Source: Collinsella sp. TM10-22
Lineage (GTDB): Bacteria; Actinomycetota; Coriobacteriia; Coriobacteriales; Coriobacteriaceae
Length of the DNA stretch: 64,000 nucleotides
Assembly (NCBI RefSeq): GCF_003466125.1
Contig: NZ_QSOC01000003.1
Span: 1-64,000 of the forward strand
Direction of reading: 5' to 3'
Below are positions 47,089 through 56,290 of this stretch, piece by piece. Position 1 is the stretch's first letter. Each line of letters begins with the position of its first letter. The notes under the pieces are model-generated. The model was not told the origin of the DNA. It did no database searches and worked only from the letters and a program-made list of their open reading frames with translations. Both the position numbers and the translations under genes were made by a program.

Positions 47089-47129
47089 TAACCGGGAGGT
47101 CACAAGTTCGAATCTTGTCAGGTCCACCA
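47053..47129 (+). tRNA. tRNA-Ile (anticodon GAT), copy 1
   Basis: The cloverleaf has acceptor GGACCTG paired with CAGGTCC, anticodon loop CTGATAA and encoded CCA. The sequence is identical to the copy at 47277..47353. Confidence 0.96.
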
Positions 47130-47140
47130 CTTTCTTTCGC

Positions 47141-47188
47141 AATAAACACCCCAGCGAGAGCCGAGTCGCCGCTGGGGTGTTTATTACT
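47141..47188 (+). terminator. Terminator between tRNA-Ile and tRNA-Ala
   Basis: AATAAACACCCCAGCG pairs with its exact complement to form a 16-bp stem. The T content after the stem (TTTATTACTGT) is modest. It would end the first tRNA-Ile transcript. Confidence 0.7.
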
Positions 47189-47196
47189 GTCTCCGT

Positions 47197-47272
47197 GGGG
47201 GTTTAGCTCAGCTGGGAGAGCGCGGGCTTTGCAAGCCTGAGGTCAGGGGTTCGATCCCCCTAACCTCCACCA
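47197..47272 (+). tRNA. tRNA-Ala (anticodon TGC)
   Basis: The cloverleaf has acceptor GGGGGTT paired with AACCTCC (one G-T), anticodon loop TTTGCAA, T-arm GGGGTTCGATCCCC and encoded CCA. The second tRNA-Ile follows after four bases. Confidence 0.96.
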
Positions 47273-47276
47273 TGAT

Positions 47277-47353
47277 GGACCTGTAGCTCAGTTGGTTAGA
47301 GCGTCCGGCTGATAACCGGGAGGTCACAAGTTCGAATCTTGTCAGGTCCACCA
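47277..47353 (+). tRNA. tRNA-Ile (anticodon GAT), copy 2
   Basis: This is identical to the tRNA-Ile at 47053..47129, including the encoded CCA. It lies four bases after tRNA-Ala and presumably shares its transcript. Confidence 0.96.
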
Positions 47354-47366
47354 TCAAAACTGTGAA

Positions 47367-47400
47367 GAGCCTCGGGGCAATTGCCTCGGGGCTCTTTTCT
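47367..47400 (+). terminator. Terminator of the tRNA cluster
   Basis: A 12-bp GC-rich stem with an AATT loop is followed by TTTTCTT, 14 bases after the last tRNA-Ile. Confidence 0.88.
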
Positions 47401-47539
47401 TACCTACTGAAAGTAGTCAAAAAAGCCCCGTCCCTAATTAACTACTTTAATTTTGTGTGCTGTGCGAAAGATTGGGTAGTATAGCTATTCAATGCGGCGA
47501 AGATGCCGTGTGTTAATCGCTACGTACCGGAGGTGTTCC

Positions 47540-48040
47540 ATGGTTCGTGTCGACATAGAGACCATCGTCATGGCCGCCGGTCCCGTGCCATCGCTTATCG
47601 TGCTTCGCGAGCGCTGCAGCAAATCGGACTCGCCCGCGCCGCTGCGTTCCCTTTCCATTCAGACTGGTTCGTTTGAAGCTGCTGCCATCAGCCGCGGCAT
47701 CGATAGCGGCCGCGCCGAGCGCCCGATTACCCATGACCTGCTGCTCGATACTGTTGGCGCCCTGGGCGCCAAACTCGAGCGCATCGAGATCGTCCGCGCC
47801 GAGCCGCCGGTGTTTTACGCGACGATCGTCGTGCTGGCCGATGGCGAGGAGCGTAAGATCGACGCCCGCCCCAGTGATGCCATTGCCCTTGCCGTGCGCA
47901 GCAATGCTCCCATGTTTGTGGAGGACGACATCATGAATCGCCTGGGCACTCTTTCTACCCACGCCGAGGAAGTCGACGACGAGCGGGAGTTCGAGAAGTT
48001 CGACGAGTTCGTCCATACGCTCTCCCCCGATGACTTCTAA
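47540..48040 (+). CDS. DUF151 bifunctional-nuclease-like protein
   Basis: The 166-residue protein matches DUF151, with the core ITHDLLLDTVGALGAKLERI and the conserved ARPSDAIALAVRSNAPMFV. One plant member was described as a bifunctional nuclease; the bacterial role is not established. GGAGG precedes the chosen ATG, and a longer frame 48 bases upstream is rejected. It is followed without gap by a small membrane protein gene and then a third gene, probably one operon. Confidence 0.88.
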   Translation: MVRVDIETIVMAAGPVPSLIVLRERCSKSDSPAPLRSLSIQTGSFEAAAISRGIDSGRAERPITHDLLLDTVGALGAKLERIEIVRAEPPVFYATIVVLADGEERKIDARPSDAIALAVRSNAPMFVEDDIMNRLGTLSTHAEEVDDEREFEKFDEFVHTLSPDDF

Positions 48041-48430
48041 ATGCGGGGCGTCCAGGTTGCGGAGCGTTCGCTGATGGCCGGCGGCATGTCGGCCGAGGCG
48101 GCCGCCATCGCGCGTGAAGCCCAGATGCGCTCAGAGGCTTTTGAGGCGGCTCGCATTGTCTATGTGACGCAGGCCCGCACGCTTCGCGAGCGCCGCGGCT
48201 CGTTTATCAAGATGGTCGTCATCTCCGCCCTTGTCGCGGCAATCTGCTCGCGCCTTCGTGGTACAGTTGGTGCGCTTGGGTTTTCGATCTCTACGGGCCT
48301 GGTGATCTGGGGCGTGGTCGACGCGGTGATGCTGACCAGTCAGATCAAGGTGCTCGACAAGCGCGCGATGGATATGATGCGCGCCCGCGACGCTGCCGCC
48401 AAGATCGCCGCCGAGGCACAGGAACTGTAA
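48041..48430 (+). CDS. Small membrane protein of unknown function
   Basis: The 129-residue protein has an amphipathic Ala/Arg/Glu-rich N-terminal helix, two hydrophobic segments (about 57-70 and 76-98) and a charged C-terminal helix. The ATG directly follows the stop of the DUF151 gene (TAA-ATG), so translation is coupled. I recognise no family. Confidence 0.65.
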   Translation: MRGVQVAERSLMAGGMSAEAAAIAREAQMRSEAFEAARIVYVTQARTLRERRGSFIKMVVISALVAAICSRLRGTVGALGFSISTGLVIWGVVDAVMLTSQIKVLDKRAMDMMRARDAAAKIAAEAQEL

Positions 48431-48460
48431 CGACTCCGGACTCGATGGGAAGGTCTAAAG

Positions 48461-48910
48461 ATGGCACAGGATATGCAGGACGCCGGTAACGTCTCCGCCG
48501 AGCTCGACGCCATGGTGTGCGATCTGATTGGCGCCTTCTTGGACGACCTGGCCGCGGGCGAAAACCCTGGCGTGGTTGTGGCAATTGAGGACGCCACTTC
48601 CAACCGTTATCTTGCCGCGCTCGACGAGGATGGCGAGGAGGCATGCCTGGAGGCTGCCACCAACTTTATCTCCGAGCACAAGATGGGTCTTAAGGACGAG
48701 GGCCTGGGCCGTATCGCCCGCTATGCTATCGGCTATACCGGCTGCGTCGAGATTGACGGCGGCTATCACGACGCCCTGCTCGTGAGCTTCTTCGAAACCA
48801 CGCTCGAGAGCGGTTTTTCGGCATACGTGCTGTATGAGGGCATGGGTGCCGGCGATGGTTTTATGTGGAGCGACCCTGAACCTGCAGGTGAGGAAACCCC
48901 TCTTATCTAA
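48461..48910 (+). CDS. Hypothetical cytoplasmic protein
   Basis: The 149-residue acidic protein has no membrane segment, and I recognise no motif. It reads as a compact alpha/beta fold (GVVVAIEDATSNRYLAALDE, FSAYVLYEGMGAGDGFMWSD). GGAAGG precedes the ATG. It is probably the last gene of the DUF151 operon, 30 bases after the preceding gene. typA follows 117 bases later. Confidence 0.65.
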   Translation: MAQDMQDAGNVSAELDAMVCDLIGAFLDDLAAGENPGVVVAIEDATSNRYLAALDEDGEEACLEAATNFISEHKMGLKDEGLGRIARYAIGYTGCVEIDGGYHDALLVSFFETTLESGFSAYVLYEGMGAGDGFMWSDPEPAGEETPLI

Positions 48911-49027
48911 AATCGCTAAAATAAACGAGTTTTCGGTAAAAGGCTCAATATTCTCGCTGAGCGTTGTATCGCTGGGCGGGCCGCATACGCGTGCCGTTTG
49001 TATATGGATAGAAGATAGGGGAACTAC

Positions 49028-50866
<1,839 letters not shown>

Positions 50867-50891
50867 GCGCCGGGCTTCATAGCTTTAAATG

Positions 50892-50926
50892 AAAGGGCGT
50901 CGACCGCAATGGTCGTCGCCCTTTTT
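50892..50926 (+). terminator. Terminator of typA
   Basis: AAAGGGCG and CGCCCTTTTT flank an extended stem built on CGACC/GGTCG, 26 bases after the typA stop. Confidence 0.88.
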
Positions 50927-50953
50927 GGTGCACGTGGATTGAGACGGCCTGCG

Positions 50954-50986
50954 CCACCACAAAGGTGCCTGTCCCCTTTGTGGTGG
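50954..50986. repeat. Inverted repeat around a GGTGCCTGTCCCC element
   Basis: CCACCACAAAGG and its complement flank TGCCTGTCC. Lacking a T-run, it is not a clear terminator. Hairpins with a GTGCCTGTCCCC core are, from general memory, a recurrent intergenic repeat in several Gram-positive genomes. Confidence 0.45.
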
Positions 50987-50993
50987 TTGGTGG

Positions 50994-52139
50994 TTAGGCG
51001 GTGGGGAGTCCCGGCGTGTTAGCCGGCTGCTGCGGCTTGAGGTGGGCGTTGCGCCAGATGATCTGGATGACGTAGCCGAGTGTGAAGACGAAGGCTACAC
51101 CGCTGACAAAGTTGCCCATAAGAGGAAGTGCCGTGAGTGCGCCCGCGACGATACCGCCCACGGCGGCCATGGCGTAGCGATTCTGGTTGTGTCCGACCAT
51201 GCGTGCGATCGCGGTGCCCGTAAATGCCGCCGAGACCAGGGCGATGCCGATGATGCCGCACATGAGGGCACCGGCGAGCGACAGGCCTGCAATCGAGATG
51301 ATGAGCAGCACGACGGCGGGAATGACGGCAACCGTGCCCAGAAGACCGCTTACCCACAGCGGCGTGGGACGCTGATGCAGCATGCCGGCGGCGCTGGCGG
51401 TTGCGCGCGGAAAGACAAGCTCAAGCAGGATGGCGACAAAGCAGGTGGAAAGCGCCGCGGCAACGATGCCGCCGATAATGTCGTTGACCGTAGAGGTGTC
51501 CTCGTTTTCGGTTCGGTCGATCTTGAGGGCTCCAACCTGGGCACCCTCTGTCCGCTCGGGATCCTGTGAGACGTGGGCGTTCACCGTGCCGGTGATGCGG
51601 GCGTTTTTGCCCAGGATGAGCTTGTCGGCCCAGACCTCAACATCGCCATCGACGGTGCCGTCAATGGTAACGGTGTCGCCGGCGAGCGCCGCCGATTTGG
51701 CAGAGCCACGCAGGGCGACCGTCTCGCCCGCCGCGTAAAAACAGTTGGCAGTACTGCCGGTGTTGAGGACGACGTGCTGGCCGGCCACCGTGACGCTGCC
51801 ATCGATTGTGGTTTTGGCGATATCGATGGTACGCGCCGCCAGGCGAACGGCGCCGCCTACGGTGCAGTCGCGAATCGACAGGCTCTCGCCCGCCGCGATA
51901 ATATCGCGGCCGATGGAGGCGTCGTCTAGGTTGAGGCTTTGGCCGGCCCAGTACAGGTCGCCTTCGACACCCGACGGAGTTGAGTCAACTTCGGTCGCGA
52001 GCACGTTTCCCGCGGTGTCGGTGCTGGCGAACGATGCCGTGGGGAGTGCGGTGAGCGCGAGCGCAATCAGCGCGAATAGGATAGCGATGTGACTCCGCGC
52101 TTTGCGGCGCCGGGTTGACGGTACTTGGTTGTAAGGCAT
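50994..52139 (-). CDS. Exported bactofilin-like protein with C-terminal membrane domain
   Basis: The 381-residue protein begins with a basic region and a signal or anchor segment (about 17-40, ILFALIALALTALPTASFAS). A right-handed beta-helix-like stretch follows (about 60-195) with short repeats such as GSVTVAGQHV, GTVDGDVEVW and ITGTVNAH, as in bactofilins (DUF583). The C-terminal half has four or more membrane segments. Bactofilins are normally cytoplasmic polymers, so placement outside the membrane would be unusual. AAGGA precedes the chosen ATG. Function unknown. Confidence 0.72.
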   Translation of the reverse strand: MPYNQVPSTRRRKARSHIAILFALIALALTALPTASFASTDTAGNVLATEVDSTPSGVEGDLYWAGQSLNLDDASIGRDIIAAGESLSIRDCTVGGAVRLAARTIDIAKTTIDGSVTVAGQHVVLNTGSTANCFYAAGETVALRGSAKSAALAGDTVTIDGTVDGDVEVWADKLILGKNARITGTVNAHVSQDPERTEGAQVGALKIDRTENEDTSTVNDIIGGIVAAALSTCFVAILLELVFPRATASAAGMLHQRPTPLWVSGLLGTVAVIPAVVLLIISIAGLSLAGALMCGIIGIALVSAAFTGTAIARMVGHNQNRYAMAAVGGIVAGALTALPLMGNFVSGVAFVFTLGYVIQIIWRNAHLKPQQPANTPGLPTA

Positions 52140-52245
52140 AGTGAATCCTTCGTTAGATACTCGACAGGTATCTAACAGGGTACCCAATGCGCAAGCGCTC
52201 TAAAAGAACCTGCCGGTTGCATTTCGAAGGGCTGGGCCGTGCTAC

Positions 52246-52935
52246 CTACTTTTTACGGTGCAAAAAGCGTGCGATGTCGTCTTCGGTTGGGCTTTTGATG
52301 TCAAAGCGCAGCGATAGCCAACGCAGCCCCATGGTCACGATGACGCATACGACCAGCGCCGCGACATTGCTCATGAGCCCGCTCATGACGAGGCCTACAT
52401 AGCTTGTCGATCCGGCGATGGCCGCGATGGCATAAAAGTTAGTGCGTTGGAAAATGCCCGGCACCACGCCCATAAAGCCGTCGCGCAGCATGCCGCCGCC
52501 CACTGCGGTGAAGAAGCCCATCATGATGCATACGGCGGGCGCAAAGCCGTAGACCAGCGCCTTGTCCGCGCCGGTGGCCGCATAAATGCCGACCGAGATG
52601 ATGTCGAGCAGGGGAATGAGCTTGTCGGGCTTATCGACGATTGCCGGGAAGATATAGATCATGGCCGCCGTGGCGATGGAGAGCGGTAACGCCATTGGTT
52701 GGTTGAGGATATACACGTTGCCGACCTGGAGCGTCATATCGCGCAAGAGACCGCCGCCCAGACCGCAGACCACTGCGAGCGCGACCGCGCCCACCAGATC
52801 GAGCTTGTGCTCGCGCGCGACCAGCACGCCCGAGATCGATGCCGCGACAACGGCGAACATCTCGAGCCAAAATGGGATAGCGACCATGGCATCCGAAGCA
52901 TGTGAAGTAATGGTCATAGCGGCGGCGACGGGCAA
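52246..52935 (-). CDS. TRIC/YicG-family membrane protein (UPF0126)
   Basis: The roughly 229-residue protein has about seven membrane segments and two copies of the UPF0126 pattern: VCGLGGGLLRDM and AVGGGMLRDGF. Members include trimeric cation (TRIC) channels and putative glycine transporters of the YicG type; the substrate cannot be chosen from sequence. The start is uncertain: a TTG has AAAGGA six bases upstream, while the first internal ATG (at 52917) lacks a ribosome site. Confidence 0.85.
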   Translation of the reverse strand: MPVAAAMTITSHASDAMVAIPFWLEMFAVVAASISGVLVAREHKLDLVGAVALAVVCGLGGGLLRDMTLQVGNVYILNQPMALPLSIATAAMIYIFPAIVDKPDKLIPLLDIISVGIYAATGADKALVYGFAPAVCIMMGFFTAVGGGMLRDGFMGVVPGIFQRTNFYAIAAIAGSTSYVGLVMSGLMSNVAALVVCVIVTMGLRWLSLRFDIKSPTEDDIARFLHRKK

Positions 52936-53065
52936 GATGGGTCCTTTGAGTTGTAGGTTTGAACAATGCCCGTACATAGTACATGGTTGACGGCGATTGA
53001 GACCTTATTGCTCGGCAAACGGTAGGGACTGGGCGCGGGCGTGGCATTGCTGGAATGTCAGGGGT

Positions 53066-53140
53066 CCAAAACATGTACGTCACCCTCCAAAAACGACATT
53101 TTTCGGCATCTTTGGAGGCTGACGTACATGTTTGGATTGG
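53066..53140. repeat. ~70-bp palindromic repeat, left copy
   Basis: Imperfect palindrome with arms CCAAAACATGTACGTCA and TGACGTACATGTTTGG around an A/T-rich centre. It is nearly identical, in inverted orientation, to the repeat at 54264..54338. The two bracket a single gene. Confidence 0.85.
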
Positions 53141-53238
53141 GCCCACAGCATGAATGAGTTGATTTACTCACATCCGGTATATTTCCCCACTTCAACGGAC
53201 ATAAGAGTTGGATACCGGCTCAGAGCGAGAGGCCCTCA

Positions 53239-54171
53239 ATGGACACCCCTGTTCTCATTTCGCATAAAACCGCATGGCTTGTCCATCATGCACCCCAGAA
53301 TTTGGTTCAGTCTCTTGCGCGGCACGACTACCAGATAGGCGCACAAGGCATTTCCACCCAGCAACGTGTTGCGCGCATACGACAGGCCCTTACCGACTGC
53401 GGCATTCCGTCCGATATGCTCAAGACTATCGATATCTCGGTTGTATTCGAATTCGAGCGAATTCGCACCAAAGGCGTCATTTGCCACATGCTTGGACAAA
53501 ATCTTCCCTACGAGCATATTAACGAGTTGACGCCCGGAGTCTTCATCACCGACGAAGCCTTCACCTTCGTGCTCGCTGCCGAGTGGATGAATAGGATCGA
53601 ATATCTCGAATATGGCTATGAAGTTTGCGGCGATTATCGCATGAGGCTCAATCCCGCCGACCCTTATACCGAGCAACCAGCCACCACCTCCAAGGATGAA
53701 ATAATCGAACTGCTCGATCGGCATCCCGGCAAACCCGGTGCCACACGTGCACGGCTCGCGCTCAGGCACATCTACGATCGCTCTGCCTCGCCTATGGAGA
53801 CCGCTTCGGCAATCGCCCTCTCACTCCCAACAAGCGAAGGCGGCGTTGGCATCCGAGGTATCGAACTCAACAAACCGCTCGAGATCCCTCAACGTCTCTG
53901 GCATTGCGCCAAAGCTCGAACACTCAAAATCGATGCGCTCGTTACCTACAAGCGCAGGGAGCTCGGTATCGAATATAAGGGCGGCTTTCACGATGAGTTC
54001 GAGCGCAAAGGAGCAGATGCGGAGCGAGAGGCCGTTCTCTCCCAAATGGGATATCGAATCGTTACGCTCACTTCGGCTCAGTTCGGCAGTCAGCTCGCCT
54101 TTCACCGCGCCATGAACAACATTCGCGAAGCACTCGGCATGCCTCGCTGTACCGACACCGGGCACCAGTGA
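53239..54171 (+). CDS. PD-(D/E)XK nuclease-like protein (DUF559/Vsr-like C terminus)
   Basis: The 310-residue protein ends in a restriction-endonuclease-like domain (about 232-300). Asp of LKIDALVTYKR, then ELGIEYKGGFHDEF with the E-x-K pair, a basic DAEREAVLSQMGYRIVTLT, matching the DUF559/Vsr-like pattern. The N-terminal two thirds (LVQSLARHDYQIGAQG, VARIRQALTDCGIPSDML, FEFERIRTKGVICHMLG) resemble the DNA-binding part of AbiEi-like or related actinobacterial proteins only loosely. AGAGG precedes the ATG. It is a lone gene between inverted ~70-bp repeats, which suggests an accessory or mobile unit. Target and role unknown. Confidence 0.75.
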   Translation: MDTPVLISHKTAWLVHHAPQNLVQSLARHDYQIGAQGISTQQRVARIRQALTDCGIPSDMLKTIDISVVFEFERIRTKGVICHMLGQNLPYEHINELTPGVFITDEAFTFVLAAEWMNRIEYLEYGYEVCGDYRMRLNPADPYTEQPATTSKDEIIELLDRHPGKPGATRARLALRHIYDRSASPMETASAIALSLPTSEGGVGIRGIELNKPLEIPQRLWHCAKARTLKIDALVTYKRRELGIEYKGGFHDEFERKGADAEREAVLSQMGYRIVTLTSAQFGSQLAFHRAMNNIREALGMPRCTDTGHQ

Positions 54172-54263
54172 GAGCAAAACGAACTACGCAAGGCGCTTAT
54201 CCGCAACTGGAAAGGCATGCGAGACGAAGAGGCACCTTCCGAATAGTGCCACTCCCGTGAGCT

Positions 54264-54338
54264 CAATCCAAACGTGTACGTCAGCCTTCAAAGATGTCGA
54301 AAAATGTCGGTTTTGGAGGGTGACGTACATGTTTGGGG
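54264..54338. repeat. ~70-bp palindromic repeat, right copy
   Basis: Its reverse complement aligns with 53066..53140 over about 70 bases with only a handful of differences, including the asymmetric centre, so orientation is unambiguous. It lies about 90 bases after the nuclease-like gene. Confidence 0.85.
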
Positions 54339-54368
54339 AAGCGTGGGATCGAGACGTATTTCGATAAC

Positions 54369-54395
54369 AAAAAAGCTCCCATTGCTGGGAGCTTT
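54369..54395 (-). terminator. Terminator of tRNA-Ser(CGA)
   Basis: On the minus strand AAAGCTCCCA pairs with TGGGAGCTTT around a 4-base loop, followed by TTTTG, 11 bases after the tRNA. Confidence 0.85.
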
Positions 54396-54406
54396 CTCAA
54401 CCAAAA

Positions 54407-54497
54407 TGGCGGAGGAGGAGGGATTCGAACCCTCGTGACCTTATACAGGCCAAACGGTTTTCGAGACCGCCGCATTCAACCACTCTGCCACCCCTCC
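54407..54497 (-). tRNA. tRNA-Ser (anticodon CGA)
   Basis: A class II tRNA of 91 nt with encoded CCA. Acceptor GGAGGGG pairs with CTCCTCC, the anticodon loop is CTCGAAA, and a long variable arm is present (about 54435-54452). Confidence 0.94.
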
Positions 54498-54506
54498 GCG
54501 TGGGGT

Positions 54507-54536
54507 AAAAACAAAGCAGGCTCGAAGGCCTGCTTT
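54507..54536 (-). terminator. Terminator of tRNA-Ser(GGA)
   Basis: On the minus strand AAAGCAGGC pairs with GCCTGCTTT around a short loop, followed by a T-rich run. It separates the two tRNA-Ser genes. Confidence 0.82.
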
Positions 54537-54545
54537 GGAATTAAC

Positions 54546-54636
54546 TGGCGGAGAGTCAGGGATTTGAACCCTGGAGACGCTTTTGACGCCTACACGATTT
54601 CCAATCGTGCTCCTTCGGCCACTCGGACAACTCTCC
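54546..54636 (-). tRNA. tRNA-Ser (anticodon GGA)
   Basis: A class II tRNA of 91 nt with encoded CCA. Acceptor GGAGAGT pairs with ACTCTCC, the anticodon loop is TTGGAAA, and a long variable arm is present. Confidence 0.95.
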
Positions 54637-55087
54637 GTTAAATGCGAAAGTTAGTATACACGAGGAATCGTAAGGTGCAAACAGAAAAGTTGGCATTTTT
54701 TAAAACGCTTGGCCGCGCTTGGCGCTGCAGTGGGGTTTGAGGTTCCGAAAAACGGCTTCCGACCAGCGTGGTTGATCACCTCAATTGTTCAAAAAAGGGT
54801 ATTCATAAGCGACTTGGCAATGAATTTAAAAATCTTTGGTTGGCGTTGTGGACCACTGGTATGCATTTCGCGACCACAGCGTTGTGCCCGTTGACCTGCG
54901 GCTTGGTGCGACTTGTCCCCACGGCGCCGTATCTTGTCCACAGTTCCGTCAAGCATTTGGTCAGCATTTGGTTGGAGGACGCATGAAGTGCCGTGCGAGT
55001 ATGGGCATATGTGGAGGTCATGAGGTTGTAGCTGCATATTCTTGCAGCCTAGGAGGTTGAAAGATATTATTACCAAGTCTTTTCCTG
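54637..55087. other. Intergenic region upstream of rpsF
   Basis: About 450 bases hold no convincing gene. A short perfect hairpin (55031..55048, GCTGCA and TGCAGC) lies near the right end. A single TTGTCCACA at about 54933 matches a classical DnaA box at eight of nine positions but stands alone. The promoters of the tRNA-Ser gene and rpsF presumably lie here. Confidence 0.4.
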
Positions 55088-55116
55088 CTTCAGGCGCACC
55101 TTCACGACCTGAAGCC
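55088..55116 (+). promoter_or_regulatory. Candidate rpsF leader hairpin
   Basis: GCTTCAGG and CCTGAAGC form an 8-bp stem with a 13-base C-rich loop ending 26 bases before rpsF, just ahead of its ribosome site. In many bacteria S6-S18 binds an mRNA leader to repress this operon. I could not match the full known motif, so this is a candidate only. Confidence 0.4.
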
Positions 55117-55141
55117 ACATTTGCCCAGAGGAGGTGACAAT

Positions 55142-55435
55142 ATGAAGGCTTATGAACTGCTGTTCTTTGTTGACCCGTCGCTCGACCCCGAGACTCGTCT
55201 CGCTGTTATGAAGCGTATCGATACCACGATCGCTGAGGGCGCTGGCAAGGTCGACTCCGTTGACGAGTGGGGCAAGCGCAAGCTCGCCTACGAGATCAAC
55301 GACCTCACCGATGGTGACTACACCCTCATCAACTTCCACGCAGATCCTACCCAGATCGCCGAGCTTGATCGCGTCCTGCGCATCACCGACGCTGTGGTCC
55401 GCCACATGATCGTCCGTCGCGACGACCAGGAGTAA
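55142..55435 (+). CDS. rpsF: 30S ribosomal protein S6
   Basis: The 97-residue protein starts MKAYELLFFVDPSLD and has the KLAYEINDLTDGDYTLINF core of S6. GGAGG lies upstream of this ATG; the longer frame is rejected. It heads the rpsF-ssb-rpsR-rplI operon typical of bacteria. Confidence 0.97.
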   Translation: MKAYELLFFVDPSLDPETRLAVMKRIDTTIAEGAGKVDSVDEWGKRKLAYEINDLTDGDYTLINFHADPTQIAELDRVLRITDAVVRHMIVRRDDQE

Positions 55436-55483
55436 GACTGTCGTTTTGGACTGGGCTTGTGCCCCAAGAGGAAGTAGTGAGTT

Positions 55484-55936
55484 ATGAGCATCAATCGAGT
55501 GAACATCACCGGTAACCTCACCCGCGATCCCGAGCTGCGCGCCACCGCCGGCGGAACCCAGGTTCTGTCCTTTGGCGTCGCTGTGAACGATCGTCGCCGC
55601 AACGCGCAGACTGGCGAGTGGGAGGACTATCCCAACTTTGTCGACTGCACTATGTTCGGCACCCGCGCCGAGGCCGTGAGCCGTTTCCTGGCAAAGGGAA
55701 ACAAGGTCGCGATCGAGGGCAAGCTGCGCTACAGCTCTTGGGAGCGCGACGGCCAGCGCCGGAGCAAGCTTGAGGTCATCGTCGATGAGATCGAGTTTAT
55801 GAGCTCCCGTGGTGGCCAGGGTGGCTACGATCAGGGCGGTTACGCCCCCGCAGCTCCCGCGCCCACAGCACGTCCTGCCGCACCGGTGGCTACGCCGCCC
55901 GCGGTCGACGTCTACGATGAGGACATCCCGTTCTAA
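55484..55936 (+). CDS. ssb: Single-stranded DNA-binding protein
   Basis: The 150-residue protein has an N-terminal OB fold (INRVNITGNLTRDPELRAT, FVDCTMFGTRAEAVSRFL). A flexible Gly/Ala/Pro tail ends in the acidic-hydrophobic tip YDEDIPF, which recruits replication and repair partners. It lies between rpsF and rpsR in the usual order. Confidence 0.97.
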   Translation: MSINRVNITGNLTRDPELRATAGGTQVLSFGVAVNDRRRNAQTGEWEDYPNFVDCTMFGTRAEAVSRFLAKGNKVAIEGKLRYSSWERDGQRRSKLEVIVDEIEFMSSRGGQGGYDQGGYAPAAPAPTARPAAPVATPPAVDVYDEDIPF

Positions 55937-56008
55937 GGGTTGTTCACCTATTTTTGAGTGAGAGGCGGCTTCGGTTCGCCGAAGTTGCCAAACGAAAGGT
56001 ATTTTGAC

Positions 56009-56275
56009 ATGGCTAATGATTTTTCTGCACGTCAGCCGCGTCGTAAGTACTGCCAGTTCTGCAAGGAGAACACTGAGTTCATCGACTATAAGGACACTCA
56101 GCTTCTCCGTAAGTACATGACCGACCGTGGCAAGATCAAGCCCCGTCGCGTCACTGGCGCTTGCACGCAGCATCAGCATGACATCGCCAACGCCATCAAG
56201 CGCGCCCGCGAGATGGCTCTCCTGCCGTACACCGTCCCCGTGGTTTCCTCTCGTGGCAACCGCGACCGCGGCTAA
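56009..56275 (+). CDS. rpsR: 30S ribosomal protein S18
   Basis: The 88-residue basic protein carries [31 protein letters not shown] and a C-terminal [11 protein letters not shown]. The Cys pair CxxC may bind zinc, as in zinc-type S18. The ATG was chosen for size and AAAGG upstream; the longer frame is rejected. rplI follows after 15 bases. Confidence 0.97.
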   Translation: MANDFSARQPRRKYCQFCKENTEFIDYKDTQLLRKYMTDRGKIKPRRVTGACTQHQHDIANAIKRAREMALLPYTVPVVSSRGNRDRG

Positions 56276-56290
56276 GAAGGGAGACGCATC

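Noticed and set aside
53066..54338. REP/RAYT-type element
   Set aside because: The palindromes resemble REP sequences in shape, but the enclosed protein lacks the HUH Y1 motif of RAYT transposases.
54930..54945. Secondary origin from a near-perfect classical DnaA box (TTGTCCACA)
   Set aside because: It is a single site far from dnaA without neighbours.
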